Made by a program: the position numbers and the translations under genes. A DNA stretch of 64,000 nt from Synchiropus splendidus (Eukaryota; Chordata; Actinopteri; Syngnathiformes; Callionymidae): positions 14,822,501-14,886,500 of the forward strand of contig NC_071335.1 of assembly GCF_027744825.2 (NCBI RefSeq), read 5' to 3'. Positions within the stretch are counted from its first letter, which is position 1. Every line of letters starts with the position of its first letter. The notes below the pieces were generated by a model. It was not told the DNA's origin, did no database searches, and saw only the letters and a program-made list of their open reading frames with translations. Below are positions 1 through 12,826 of this stretch, in pieces.

Positions 1-3000
1 CCTGAAGTTCAATAATAAAGAAAAGAGCCTGGAATATATTGTAACACTCACCCAAATTATAAATCTTCAGCAGGTGCTTTGCCGGATTTGCACGTGTAAT
101 TCTTTTATAAAACTGTTGACATTTAGCTGTTTTCAACTCCCCCGCACCCAGTATTTTTTTTTTCTTTTATCCATCTCTGCTAGATTGAAGTCTGTGTATG
201 TTGCAGAAAACTGATAAAATACCCTGGAACCTGTTTTTGTTAAGTAATATGGATCATTTTCCTGTCACTGCATGGCTTGAAAAATAACTGGATGAGATAC
301 GATTTGCATAAAAACCTATTTACAATGATCAGAAGTGGCTTCAGGAGAAGGTTGCAAGATTGGAAATTATATCATGTAAGTTCAAGATAATAAATCAATG
401 AAAGGTGATCAACACTGCGGTGGGGTTTTAGTGCCTCTTTCGTTGTGCAAATACTAGATCGTATTGTGATTGTGAAAAGTGTCATGCTGACCAAACATGA
501 TTCAATTGTGGAAGTTCAGATGCAAACCTTTCCCCACAGTATCCTACATAGCATCACAATGTGACATTTGCATTTAAGCATTTAAACACATAAAAATGCT
601 GAAAATAATTTAGATTTTTTTCCCAGCTAGTCATACCTCTGTTGACACTAGTTGCCCACTAGGAAAGTTGCCAACAAGAAACGCTCATTATAAACTGGAA
701 AATGCACTGTACCGTAGTCATTACAGTAATTCCCATTTAAACCCTTTCAGAGATGCATTCAGGTTTGTATTGCCATTTATTTATCTACACTCTGTTATGT
801 TGTTCTTTTAATCAAAGTAGGTGCAGCTGTAGTACATATTTCAGTGTTGTTCAGCCTGTGTTGTTTTCATTCTTTCATCCTTCATTCTCAAATACACTGA
901 GAAAACTGAAGTTCTGTTGAGGACAGTTATTTTGGCAGTTTACCTTGGGGAGGATTAATTGTGTTTGAGTGTGATTATACTTGAGAGATTGCTGTTTACG
1001 CCAGTATCAAAACTTAACGACCGGTTGACTAATGACCTTTGCTGCTATTCTCAGAGGCTGTGGGACCTCAAACGCCTGTTTAGAGGGCCAAACCGTATTT
1101 GATGTGAAAATGGGCTTTTTTCATTGCTTTTCTGTTTCAGTTCACTTAATCTTGTCTGATGAAGCATGTGGATGCAGAAACTTTGTTAGTCCACCGGCAG
1201 TCTGTTTGACATCATCAGAGCAAGTCGGGCTCTTCCAGCACACTTGCAGCGTTGTTTGGAGTTCGGCCCAGATTTTCATCTTTGGTTTTGGAAACTTGTC
1301 CTGTCACGGAGCTTAAAGAAAGCAGAACAAAACAATGGCACGCTTGACCCCCTCTTCTCTCCGGCACTTGGCCAGATAGCCCAGCTGACGCATTCAGGAT
1401 CAAAAGCTTTGCAAGTTTTCTGCCTAATTTGATGCGTGATCCCTCGATGAAGACTGTGAGGTTAATATTAGCATGCTGTTACAAGAAAGCCATGAAGAAA
1501 ACAGCTCCAACTCCGGTCGTGGCGTTAATTAGCCTGATGTGTAGAAGCAGAACACATGCTGCGTGTTTGGTGTGGTGACCCACAAATGTTCTGCTGTCCT
1601 CTTCCATGAACAGCTGTCTGCCCCCAGCTGAGAATCTGTGCTGCCTGTAAAACCAGACAGAGGTCTTGTCTGGACACAACAACAGCTGAGAGGAGAACTA
1701 TTTTGGACTTTTCTTTTATTAAATCACACTCAAAAAACACTAAATAACCCTCAGCCAAAGAGCTACTGAAATACGTGAAAAAAACGTGATTGTGTTTGTC
1801 CATGGGCAAATAAAAATCCTGCTGGGAAACAATGACGCAACCATTAATCCACCAGACTTGCTCCGCCACTGTAACAAAGATGTCTGACTAGCACACCTTG
1901 TCACTACAATTACTTTAAAGTCCATTTATTTTAGCTATTTTGTACTACTGTCAAGTTGTCTGTTTTTTAGCGCGTTCTGAACCCAGCTGTGCTTGTAAAC
2001 AGTAGCCTTATAAAGCTATCCAAATCAATAGGTCTGAGCCATTAAAATTAAAAAATTTCAAAGCAGCCATACATTTTTTAAAATATATACCTTCCCTTCC
2101 CCTTATCCTGCATTTGAACTGCAGCAGTACTAAACAACAGTTTTATATGACCATCTACCCATAGACCTCATTTCCTGCATGTCGTTGATGGACAGTTGTC
2201 GCCAGCCAATGGCAGACATCCATCTTCAACATCCTTTTGTATTATGTTTTGTTTTCCTTAACAAAAGTTTCCAGTAAACCTATAGTCATACTATAACAAT
2301 ATTGAAGTATCCGATCTGAATACTGAGATGTAAAATTTTGCCAAATTCCTCAGTCCTGCGAGTGACCAAAGCAGTGGAGTGGTGTAGTGTAGAAGTTGGG
2401 GTCAAAAGATGGAAAAGTCAGAGCTTATTCATAACAGAAAAGAGAAGCAGCTTGGTTTGGTTTCCTTCAGTGGAATAAGGGTCTCTGTGTTTTTGTTTTA
2501 AACTCTCATTGGACCAAAGAGCCGCTTACACAGGCTCATTGTTTCATAACTGTTGTCTTAAACATGATTTCCTTGTAGAAAACATTAGGGTTGGTGTTGT
2601 TAGAGGTTTTGTGTCTGTATACAAACTCTGATTTGGTTTCTCTGAACTTAGATATCTGCTGCTCATGTTGAAATTTTCACATTAAAATAGCCCTTAACCA
2701 CGCAGAGCTTCTGTGTGTTGTGTTTTTGTTTTTCACTAGTTTTCACTTTTTCCCACTGATCTTTGCTGTTCTCAGCAAGAGGCTATGTTAAATCTATCAA
2801 ACAAGCCTTTTAGGCTTGCGTGTCACTCTGACTTTATTTTTTGTGTGGAACTAATTGAAACACAAAAAATTGTTTGCTCGTATTTATTTTGCGTTTTTTT
2901 TTTTTTATGACAGGGCTGTCCAGTGTTTTTCTTGCCTACAAGACGGGTTGAGGTGAGTCTGAGCCCACAGTTCACAACAAAATAGTCCCTCATAACTTAT

Positions 3001-3036
3001 AATATTTCCACTGTGTCTGTGTATTCCAGTTTGTAG
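1..3036. other. Non-coding region upstream of tmod1 coding exon 1
   Basis: AT-rich sequence with no exon-like open frame and no clear CpG island. The first coding exon of tmod1 is preceded by a splice acceptor, so this stretch is probably tmod1 5' intron, with the non-coding first exon and promoter left of the window. I see no RNA gene in it. Confidence 0.6.
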
Positions 3037-3050
3037 GTGTGGAGTCCACC

Positions 3051-3173
3051 ATGTCTGTGTTAAGGAAGGAGATGGAAAAGTACCGAGATATAGATGAGGA
3101 CGAGTTGCTGCAGAAACTATCAGAGGAAGAGCTACAGCGTCTAGAAGATGAATTGGAAGAACTGGACCCAGAT
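3051..3173 (+). CDS. tmod1: tmod1 coding exon 1
   Basis: Holds the start codon and 41 codons, ending in ELDPD just before a GTGAGT donor. The acceptor lies 14-21 bp upstream of the ATG (AG at 3028-3029 or 3035-3036), so the 5' UTR is spliced. It encodes the first tropomyosin-binding helix. Confidence 0.95.
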
Positions 3174-6100
3174 GTGAGTATAGAACAAGAGTTGAGAGGC
3201 CGACTCTGTCGTTGTTGCCCTTGTATAGATGTTTGTCAATGTCTGCACACATTTACTATTCTTCTTTATCTGTGCGGTGTGTGGTGGTTTCCCTGCTTAT
3301 ATTAGCGCCCTCGCCGCAGCAAAAGCAGCGCATCCGTTTCCCTGTTGTTTAGTCCCAGAGACCTTTTAATGAGGTGTTTATTTCTGCTTTTGTTGCATCT
3401 AATGCCAGCTACCTATCGTTCGCCATGCATCACTGGTCGTAATGACAGCAAGTGCAACAGTTATTGTAAATGCCAGAGCGATGACTAAAAGAGAACAGCG
3501 TGATACATTTGGTGGGCTTGCGTCAGAGGCCCGCTTCAATAAAAATAAAACAGTAGAAGCCACAGAGCATGTGCTTGTCTTGGTCATTGGTGTTGAAGTT
3601 ATTGCACCATGGCAGAAAACACTTTTGGGTTTTCCCAGCAAGACTGCCCACATATGTTCCAGGATGCTGGGTAGAAGACCTCATCATTTCCTGGACCGAC
3701 AAACAAGTCATGTGTCTCCATCGAGAAGAACTTTGTTTAAGGTTACAACCGTGGCCCATTAGTCCTGTTTACAAGGTTGCTGTGCAAATGTCAAGTTCAA
3801 TTATTGATCCCGATTCGAGATAGTTTGTTAAATATTAGTGTAACACACACTCATATTTGACGTGGAATGAGCCTTATCTGATTCCCTCTGACTTAAGAGC
3901 CCCTTTACTTATTATATATTTATTAAGAATAGCCCAACAAAGTAACATTGAATTTACAAGCCACCAGTTGTAAGTACAGAACTATATAAATTCGCATTAC
4001 CGGACCCGTCCTAAGGTTCCACCAACAGAACCATACAAGGGAATTAGTTTTGTTTTTAAGTGGTCCTGCCAGAAGTACAGATCTTTTTTTCAAAGTCTAC
4101 TATGTTCATCATAAAAGCTCTTAACAAGGGGTGTAGGGATTTTTAAAAACTCTGTGTGGTAGATGACTTCAGAAAAAGGGAATCTGTGATGTGTGCAAAA
4201 CTGTGAGGGCATTGAAAAGGAGTTGTTTTAGAAGTTATTTAAGTTAAACTAAATAATTGTGTACATTTTTATACATCACGTTTGTTTTGTTTTGCATGAC
4301 AAACAGCAGGAGGAAAATCAAAGGGAATTAAATCTACTGTTGTAAGACATAATGATAAATTATTTACTTAAAAAAATAATGTATATTACAACATTTTTCT
4401 GGGCAACCATTCCAGGTGCGCTACATTATATAACGTGATGTCATAACCAAAACATTCATGATGATGAAGAAGAATAAATGAGACTTGGAATGAGAATGGA
4501 ATGGAAGCTTGGATGCACAAAGCATGTTGTTCTGAGCAGCAAAATATTTTTTCACAAGTAGTGCACTTCCATCCTGAGGTTTCATTTGATGTGGACAGAT
4601 TCAACTTAAATTTGATCGTTCTGGTGTCAAATATTGAATTGCGATCAACTGAAAATTTTTGATTTCATTAACATAATTTTTTTTCCTTAAACTCTTCTAA
4701 CGCACCGTTATTGCTCGTTTTTGATACCTTTCTAGTGGTTACACGAATGGTGAACTGAACCAGCACGGGCTGTTGTGAGGTGGGACTGTGAAAAGGGGAC
4801 AGGAGGTACAGTACAGTTAGAGGGGACAGACATCTAATAGAGTTAAAAATACCATAGTAGAGTGAAAGAGGTGAGATAGCTGCAGCTGATGCAAGTGTGT
4901 GATATAAAAAGCCTGGCAGAGATTGTGCGATGGTCACCTTGTTCACCCACCATGATGAAGACAGAGGATGAACATTACAGGAGCCAAATGGGAGATTTCA
5001 ACACTAATCCCTGCAGTGAAGCGTATTTCTAGTTTATGGCTGATTCCAGTGTTAGCCATTTTAATATTTTGGTATGAATGTGTGGGCTTAATGCAGATCT
5101 GAGGAAAGAAACTGTTGCAAGGCCTCAGAGTGCCGAGAGGTCAGATAAGATATGAAGCTATAAGTAGCACTTCTAAGAGCTTGGTTTAAAGTTTAAAAAT
5201 AACAGCACAGTTCTAAAGCTCTGGGAAATGTCTAGCTTCTGTGTAGTGCAGGGATTTGGATAACATTGACTCTGAGGCTTGTATAGTCACCAAACAGAGT
5301 GTCAAAGTATTTTTTAAATCTTCTGTCATGATGCTTTTATGATTGATGTGGCTCATTACTGAGTGATATTGATCAAGTTCTGCTCAGGAAATCGATATCT
5401 ATTTGCTCTCTTTCAGCCAAGAGCATCCGTTCTCTGATCCTGGTGCTTGAACTTTTTTTCTTCATTGATCATTTTTTTCCATGTTTAGAATGCATTACTG
5501 CCTGCTGGAATGCGGCAGAAGGACCAGACCAAGAAGGCACCAACTGGAACGTTTCAGAGAGACAACCTGATTGCCCACCTTGAGAAACAAGCCAAGGAAC
5601 ATCCAGACAGAGAAGACCTGGTGCCTTTCACCGGAGAGAAGCGAGGTGATTTTGTGTTGCATTTATTGTCATTCATGTTGAACCTAGTAAGGTGGAACAG
5701 TTTTCCAAGTTAATGGAGTGGTTTGTTCTTTCTTGTGTGACCTTTCCATGGTGTGCTACCCTCTAGTCCTGCATGTGATGGCTCTGGCCAGACTTCATAT
5801 CAAGCAGGGGGATCAGCGATAAACAAGGAAAGATTATGACTGCGTGAACCTCCTGTGGAGTTGGAAGACAAAGTCAGCGAGAGTGTGACCACAGTGGAAA
5901 TCGAGAGATTCCGGACGTGTCGTTGTGAAACTTTAGAGGTGGACACTGCTGTCACCCCCAGTATTTTTGGCAGCTGTCTTAGCAGCTGGGTGGGAGTGAC
6001 TGTTTGGAAGTGACAGATAAGACTACCCTCGGGGGGCGGATTCATTTACAGACATTCTATTTCATCCATGATACTTAACTCTGGAAGTTTGAGCTATTTA

Positions 6101-9100
6101 GCACAACCCATTGCTTCTATCAAATTGGACTTTTATCATATTTTCTGTTGTTTAATATGCACTTTGCTGACCCGAGTTGGATCATGATTAATTCCATTTA
6201 TTGCTTGTTTGTCTCCACTACATTGGTTTAGATTAGTATTTTCAAAATGTTGTTTTCAAAGCCAAGATAAAGTAGCAGTTTGCTATTTATTCTCTTTAAT
6301 CTCATCTGAGTCATCTAAAGATGATGCAGGAGTTTCATTCTCACCTTGCTTTGTCATTTCTGTTTCCATTCAAACTTTTTAAAATATATCCCATTGTTTT
6401 TGCAGGGAAGGCTTGGGTTCCTAAAACAAGAGTGGACCCCATCATGGAGAATGTGACTCTGGAGCCCGAGCTGGAAGAAGCTCTGGCCAGTGCTACTGAT
6501 GCAGAACTATGTGACATTGCTGGTAAAGAATGCACATAAAGATACATGCCGTTTTCAGTGTCAGTTTATCTTTAAAAAGATTATTTAATCTTAACCTTTT
6601 TTTCTTCTTGCTCCGCTTTTTTCCAATCATTGATTTCATTTTAACTCCATCTCCATCTAGTCCTTTGACTGAAAGAGTCGTTCTTGTCTTCATCTACCTC
6701 TTTTTCATTTCCCTCAGTTCTCCCTTCATCTCACCACCTTCCCCATCCATCCATCCATCTCCTCCTTCGCCTTTTCTGCTGGATCAGCGGCTATTAGCTG
6801 ATCGTCGCACAGGTTATCTTTGTAGGCTGCACGCAGTGTTTGCACGGCCAAACCTTTAGATAGTCAGAACCAAATAAATGACTTTAAACACGCCTGGTGC
6901 GACTGAGTGAGCACCCGGGCCAATATTGTCATTTATTCCACTGAAATGCTTGTTTGATAGTTCTGGCATCAATGTCCATATTATTGCTGAAAATAAGGAG
7001 TTTTCATTCATGAATGAACTCTGCATCATGTGAGCCCAATTCATTGTGTTAATGATGGTAGATTGTAGTTGTGTAAACAGTTTTTAAAATCATCAATAGA
7101 ATGTTTAAATCGGCACAAGTTTCATTAAAATGATATATGGGTTTTTGAACTTTTAGCTTCTGGTTTATATTTACAATTGTGAAAGCAATATTTTTAGAAA
7201 AACATAGTGGCAGAAAAAAAAAAATATATATATTGCATGACTATTCAACATCAGTATTATGTTCTCATTTATCTTGCATATGGTGTTTTATTCCTGTCGA
7301 GTGTGGTGAAATGTTGGTTTGACACCTCCAATATAAGAGACATTACTGCATCGATAATGTGTCAACGTGATGACTTTAATAAGCCCTTGAAAGTATCATG
7401 CTCCCCCTCTGTCAGGAGCTTGTTGTGCTTTGTCATTGTGTATCTTGCGAAGACGATATGTCCTTGTGGTCTGGATGCAGCTCACGAACCAAAGCTGCTT
7501 CTCCTTAAATCACTTTTATACCTTCACCGACTAATCCCTTTCCTTCCATTGCATTGATGACGTAGCCGCTCATTGTTGTTCAGCCACCCAAAAGAGGTCA
7601 GGCCGCAGGCTTGGCAGCCAGCAGAAGTAATGCACTGCTCAGTTTCAACCCTAAAAACTACTGAGTGCTTGTCCCCTGAGTGGTTGCAACAGGACCAACA
7701 GTTTGTTTTACCGGAGTTGTCCCAATACTAACTGTTCTGTGCATGTCTTTCAGCTATCCTGGGAATGCACACGTTGATGAGCAACCAGCAGTACTACGAG
7801 GCTCTGGCGAGCAGCAACATTGTCAACAAGCAAGGGCTGAACAGTACGACACACACAAACACTCCAAGTGTGCACTCTTGTTTCTCTAACTGCACAATGT
7901 ATGTGCGGTCAGAAAAGATGGGCTGGCTTACAAAAACATCACATCATATGAAAAAAATGTTGGAATGATTTCAGTTGTGATGAACGTTTGTTTTCCTTCC
8001 AAACATTACAGTTGTATTTTTACACCACCCCCACTTGGAGACACAATAGTTCATGCACCCACAGCACTTCTCAGTCCCTCAAAAATAACATTTACCTGCT
8101 CACTGTAAACCGCCGTATCTGGCTCAGCTAGAAACACTTTTCCAAACACACATAAACTAATGAGTGGTTTATTTTTGCACCATGACTTAACCTATACATT
8201 TACCTTAATCGCCAAATAGAGACCGGCCGAGCATCTGACTTCCAAATATGACTCTCTCATAAAAATAGTTGCCTGTAAACTTGTGAATCGCACGCTCCAA
8301 GCTGCTGCAGCTCAAAATTTGGAGATGTTTTCAACATGACCTGTTGAAGAGTCTTGTCTCAAACTAATCCTATCAAACGCACATTAGTCATGGTAGAGCT
8401 GGTGAAAAGGAGTAATGGACTGTTGACTGCTACGTTTTGTTTGGCCGCTCCGTTACTTAGTTATGTTGCTGTGTTTTCAATCTCTGTCTGAAAGTGATCT
8501 CATGAAATCTTTCCAAAATATCAGTGTGCTCAGGCGTCTTTCCCATTCTCATGTATTAGGTGTGATCCAGTGTACCCAGTACAAACCTGTGCCCGACGAG
8601 GAGCCCAACGCTACTGACGTTGAAGACACTTTGATCAGACTAAAGAGGAATGACCCCGAGTTAGTGGAAGTCAATCTTAACAACATCAAGGTGTAGCATT
8701 ACAGTTTACACATCATGGAAGGCTGTATGTGGTTGTCTCGTGAAGACATATTTAAACTTAACATACTGTATTTTTCTCTACTCAGAACATCCCAATCCCA
8801 ACACTGAAAGCGTATGCAGAAGCTTTGATAGAAAACACTGTGGTTGAAAGGTTCAGTATCGTGGGAACCAGAAGCAATGACCCTGTTGCATTTGTAAGTT
8901 GCACACAGAAAATATATTCACTCATCAGATGATATATTTTGGCTTAGTCATGCTTAAAAGTGACACAAATATTGTTATTCTTTCTGTTCTTCTTGATTCT
9001 TGTCAGGCTCTGGCCGAGATGCTGAAGGTCAACACAACACTGAAGAGCTTGAATGTCGAGTCCAACTTCATCACTGGGGCTGGAATCCTTTCCCTCATAG

Positions 9101-11364
9101 AAGCGCTGCAGAACAACACCACACTACTGGAGCTTAAGATAGACAATCAAGTATGACCATAGCACAGCACACGCAAGGAATGTTTGTTCTTACTTGATGT
9201 TTAGTTAGATCCTAGGTCGTCAAAAATGAAACATATATTTGAATAACTTCTCTGGAAATTTGATGAAATTATTAAAAATGCAATTATAATGAAGAAAAAG
9301 TTTGGCGTCAGTCACAGTGAGTTTTGGTGGTGAATTCTAGCGGAGCGGTTGGTCCTTTGTGACTTCATACCTCCCTTCCTTGTGAGTGCAGAGCCAGCCT
9401 TTAGGCAACAAGGTGGAGATGGAGATCGCCAGCATGCTGGAGAAGAACACTTCGCTGTTGAAGTTTGGCTACCACTTCACTCAACAAGGCCCTCGTCTGC
9501 GGGGCTCCAACGCCATGATGAACAACAACGACCTCGGTGGGTCTATCACATAACGCACACTGATCTGTCTCACAACAAAGTCCTTTTCAGTCGACAAGGA
9601 TACGACAAACAAACAGTAATTGAAGTTGTATGTTGTGTGATGTTTGGCAGCCACGGGGCCCCTCATTCAGCCAAGACTTTATCTTCACACTTTATCTTCT
9701 TGCAGTCCATTTTATTTCAGCTTTAAGAGAAGAGTCAGTGACATCAGCGACTTGTAACTCAGCGTTGCGGCCAGATGCCCTCAGCTTTTTGAGACAGGAC
9801 TTTCCCATAGATGACATCACATTCTAAAAAAGTTGTTGCATGAGAGCGTGCTGCAGGAATGATTTTCTTGTTTCATGATAGCTGATGTTGATATGGACTT
9901 TTAGGGGGAAAGTCTCTGCGGGTTTTGCTAAAAAAACAAAACAAAACAGCACGTTCGAAAACAGCTCTTGCTTTCGAAGGTTACAGAGTAGCTCTACCCA
10001 GCATTTTGTTTTCTCACCTTCTATAAAGCTATCCCCAGCTAATGTTATGGTCCTTTGGTTTGGCTACAGTTCACGGTATCTAAGCCAGTGATGCGTAGAT
10101 GAGGGTTCATGAAACAGTGTTCTACTTTTCAGAGGCCACTAGATGGTGCTGTTTGCTTTAGAAATGGTGTGAGGTTTCCAATAAAACGTTTTACAGCAGA
10201 CAGTGCAATCTGGTGGCCTCTGAAAATCAGGACGCCGTTTCATGAAACTTGCTTAGATACAGGTGACCCTGCTCCTCCTGTCAGTGCACATCCTTCACAA
10301 AATAGTTTCCAAGTCGCTGACTCTTCCCAAAATATAAGTCATGTGATGTGACAAGTCGCGGATGTTGCAGTTTGCAGAACTGTAATGAGGATGTCTGATG
10401 AGAACAACACAAGTGACAGAGACTCAATGAATGTGTATCATGTGAGGACAGCTGGTGTTGATGTGTAACTCGTGCGTGGGTTTTTCATGATTGTGGCGAC
10501 AGTGCTTCATACTTTCCCTCCCTCTTTCATTTTAAAGCCCGAGTCGTCAGGTCACAGTCTGATGGCTCCTTCACACTAACTCTGTCCGTCCCCGAGCTGG
10601 AGAGAGCCTTTGGGAAAAAGTTCAAATCCAAGACTAAGTAAACTTATTTGCCTTGCTTCCTCTTGCCAAAACTGACAAGGCGCTTCTTTACTGCTCCGAG
10701 AGCCTTTCCTCTGCAGCACTCGCCCCTTGCTTTGATCCTTCATTTCATTTTCCCTGGACAGCACCCAGTACTGTCCGATACTGGAGAGAAGTCCAGTCCT
10801 GAGCGCACCGGAGCTATGACAGGATTCTTGTGTAGCGCTTCATGCCTGCCTCTAGGGAGGTTGGATGCTATTTTTATTTAGGGATGCATGGTTGCTATGG
10901 CTGTCAAAAACTGACAGTCCAAACGAAAGAAACAACATAAAATGTAGTGTAGTAGTGAACATTTCTAAGATTTAGACTGAAATAGATATGTGGATTTTTA
11001 GATAAAGATGTCTTACACTTTCACGGATAAATAAAAATCATGTCTTATTTTAGCTCAAAAGTCTTCCTGTGCTTCATCACGTCTTATTGCTGCGTCATTG
11101 AATTGGAAACATCTAGGCAGTTTTGTTCTCCCTCCAGATCTTCTCAGTCTTTAACTCTGCTGCTGCAAGAACAACACCTTGGTCTTTCAACCATTTTTTG
11201 CTTTCCAATCCTCTTGCTTCTTGCGAAGCAAGCAAACTCTGCTCCTCAAGCCGAGCATGATGACCAAGTCTTCCTTTTCTCACTTCTTTCTTTCTCCCAC
11301 CACAGTAAGAAAGAGAAGGCTTGAGGGAGGACCCATCTTCCCTAAGTGTCGGACGAACGTGTAG
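3051..11364 (+). CDS. tmod1: Tropomodulin-1, nine coding exons, complete
   Basis: Tropomodulin caps the slow-growing (pointed) end of tropomyosin-coated actin filaments in muscle sarcomeres and in the red-cell and lens membrane skeleton. Joining 3051-3173, 5489-5645, 6406-6522, 7754-7843, 8560-8690, 8786-8893, 9007-9150, 9392-9536 and 11306-11364 gives 1074 bp, 357 residues and a stop (human TMOD1 has 359). Every junction is GT/AG and in phase. The N-terminal half carries the tropomyosin- and actin-binding segments, including [10 protein letters not shown] and [20 protein letters not shown]. The C-terminal half is the leucine-rich-repeat domain, with motifs such as [20 protein letters not shown] and [14 protein letters not shown]. 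The end, [11 protein letters not shown], resembles TMOD1 (GPIIPKCRSGV), and [11 protein letters not shown] also favours TMOD1 over TMOD2, 3 or 4. The ATG at 3051 sits in a strong context (CCACCATG). Paralogue choice rests on remembered family sequences. Confidence 0.95.
5489..5645 (+). CDS. tmod1: tmod1 coding exon 2
   Basis: 157 bp, from [20 protein letters not shown] to VPFTGEKR plus one base. It follows a TTTAG acceptor and ends at a GTGATT donor. It covers the conserved first actin-binding segment. Confidence 0.95.
6406..6522 (+). CDS. tmod1: tmod1 coding exon 3
   Basis: 117 bp, [12 protein letters not shown] through AELCDIA. TGCAG acceptor and GTAAAG donor. It encodes the acidic helix of the second tropomyosin-binding site. 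Confidence 0.95.
7754..7843 (+). CDS. tmod1: tmod1 coding exon 4
   Basis: 90 bp, [20 protein letters not shown] through KQGLN plus one base. TTCAG acceptor and GTACGA donor. Confidence 0.95.
8560..8690 (+). CDS. tmod1: tmod1 coding exon 5
   Basis: 131 bp, [20 protein letters not shown] through [13 protein letters not shown] acceptor and GTGTAG donor. It leads into the leucine-rich-repeat domain. Confidence 0.95.
8786..8893 (+). CDS. tmod1: tmod1 coding exon 6
   Basis: 108 bp, [16 protein letters not shown] through [14 protein letters not shown] acceptor and GTAAGT donor. Only 95 bp of intron separates it from exon 5. Confidence 0.95.
9007..9150 (+). CDS. tmod1: tmod1 coding exon 7
   Basis: 144 bp, [20 protein letters not shown] through LELKIDNQ, a leucine-rich-repeat exon in phase 0 at both ends. 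GTCAG acceptor and GTATGA donor. Confidence 0.95.
9392..9536 (+). CDS. tmod1: tmod1 coding exon 8
   Basis: 145 bp, [18 protein letters not shown] through NAMMNNNDL plus one base. TGCAG acceptor and GTGGGT donor. It can join either of two last exons in phase: 11306-11364 or the candidate at 10538-10641. Confidence 0.95.
10083..10262. mobile_element. Inverted-repeat element, copy 1 (short)
   Basis: Inside tmod1 intron 8. Ends carry TTCATGAAAC in inverted orientation, with an inner inverted pair AGAGGCCA and TGGCCTCT. It shares long stretches with the copy at 26.5 kb. Non-coding, in the style of a hAT-type MITE, with approximate ends. Confidence 0.6.
10538..10641 (+). CDS. tmod1: Candidate alternative last exon of tmod1
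   Basis: A pyrimidine-rich stretch ending TTTTAAAG precedes an open frame whose phase matches the exon 8 donor exactly. It would add 34 residues, beginning [20 protein letters not shown] and ending in a basic tail with KKFKSKTK, then TAA. Codon choice looks coding (many C or G third bases). AATAAA at 11030-11035 could end the transcript. The product would be 372 residues, with a C-terminus unrelated to the usual one. No transcript evidence is available here. Confidence 0.55.
11030..11035 (+). terminator. Possible poly(A) signal for the alternative tmod1 end
   Basis: AATAAA about 390 bp after the stop of the candidate alternative last exon and before the usual last exon. It is placed to terminate the alternative transcript. 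Signals of this kind also occur by chance. Confidence 0.35.
11306..11364 (+). CDS. tmod1: tmod1 coding exon 9 (usual last exon)
   Basis: Encodes [19 protein letters not shown] and TAG at 11362-11364, after a CACAG acceptor. This segment matches the TMOD1 C-terminus, part of the actin-capping surface. Confidence 0.95.
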
Positions 11365-12510
11365 ACCCTCCTCCGTCCTTCAGAAGCTCTCGTTCAGCAT
11401 CACTCCATTCATCAGCAACCCAGACACGACCGGCGTCTGTGTCTGAGTGTGGACTAATTATTTGACAAAAGAAGACCAGGTCGTTCTGCTAAGCACAGAT
11501 CAGGAAACTACGCAGGTGATTCTGTCATTGTTTTTCAGTTTCTTTGAATGAATCATGAAAAAAAACTTAGCTTTGAACATCCAAACTCTCGAAGCTATTC
11601 AAGATTAAGCAGGGTTGAATATGTAGAATGTATTTTTACCATCACCCGATTACTGGATAGTGTAATGTGGTAAAAAAAAAACAAAAAAAACAAAAAAAAA
11701 CAACTGTGTAAAAATACTGCTGTAAATGAACATGTGCACACTAATTACACTGTTGCATCATCCAGGATTACCTGTCTACGGAGCACTGCTGCTGGCAGAG
11801 AACAGCAGCTGTTCAGTTTGAGTGTTACTGACTCATTTAGGTTTTTTAAAATTCACTGTAAATTATTCTCGCACCTTTTACAGTGATCGCAGCCAAAATA
11901 ATGGAGTGCATGTTCCGAAAGTTCTCTTTTATGTAGAGTGTCTGTGTCATGTTTTTGATCACAGACGTGCATGGGCCTCGATTATTTTGCACCTAAATGC
12001 AGGGTCTGTTCCTGGTGAGCTCAGAGGTGAGACACTGTTGCGACTGTCGGTGTCGGGATGTCATCGGTTTAACCCAGATGTAGTGTTTTCATAGCGCTTA
12101 CGACCAAGGGCAACATTTGCGATGGCGTCCCTCAAACTTATTGATAAATCAAAACCAGAAATCACCATAAATATATGGCGTGATGTATCAAAATCGCACA
12201 CCAATTTGAAAAAAAAACTTAATTTCTCATGAAATAAGCTTTATGAAATCAATGAAATGTAGCTTCTTCATCCAGTTTCACTTGAGTGCTCCGTCGTCCA
12301 CTCGACCCCATCGTGTGTCTCTGTCAAAGGTACGTGATGAACACTTGGTGCCGAATATGACCAACCTGCTGTCAGTCACTGGGTTCGTTCGTCCTGTTCT
12401 GTGTTTGTTACTTGGTTAGTGCGTTGTGATGTGCCTTGTTAGAAAACTCACTCTTGGTTTCGTTCTTGTGTTTTGTTTTCCGTTTTTGAAATAAATAAAC
12501 CGTGGAAACA
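11365..12510 (+). other. tmod1: tmod1 3' UTR
   Basis: Non-coding sequence after the stop codon, with an A-rich run near 11672-11701. It ends shortly after two overlapping AATAAA signals at 12490-12499. The exact cleavage site is inferred. Confidence 0.6.
12490..12499 (+). terminator. tmod1: Overlapping poly(A) signals, tmod1
   Basis: Two overlapping AATAAA hexamers (12490-12495 and 12494-12499), the first strong signals after the tmod1 stop. A further AATAAA at 12992-12997 would extend the transcript into the complexin 3' UTR. Confidence 0.55.
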
Positions 12511-12816
12511 TCGCGTTTTCTCCCTCATTATTAAACCCTTTTGGCTGTGGTCTAGTCTCGCATAAATGGGAAACAGCGACCATCCGCGGAGGAATCATGC
12601 AACTACAAAAAAAAGGTCATTTTTTTTCACTTTTTGTTGAACACAATTTGTTGTGGCGTTCAAGTCTTTGTCTCGGGCCCTCAGCCAACTCCGGACCCTT
12701 GGCTGGGGGCCTATCTTGTTGCAAGTGCCCTGCTTATACACAACCTTTTGTTATTTAAACCTTAAGTTACCCCCCCAAAAGAATGAAGCGACGGTGCCTT
12801 TAATGTGAACAAGGTT

Positions 12817-12826
12817 TTTATTTATT
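12817..12826 (-). terminator. Overlapping poly(A) signals, complexin
   Basis: TTTATTTATT on the plus strand reads as two AATAAA hexamers on the minus strand, about 1.16 kb after the complexin stop. Another lies at 12854-12859 and a nearer one at 13349-13354. They bracket a likely 3' UTR of 0.6-1.2 kb. Confidence 0.5.
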
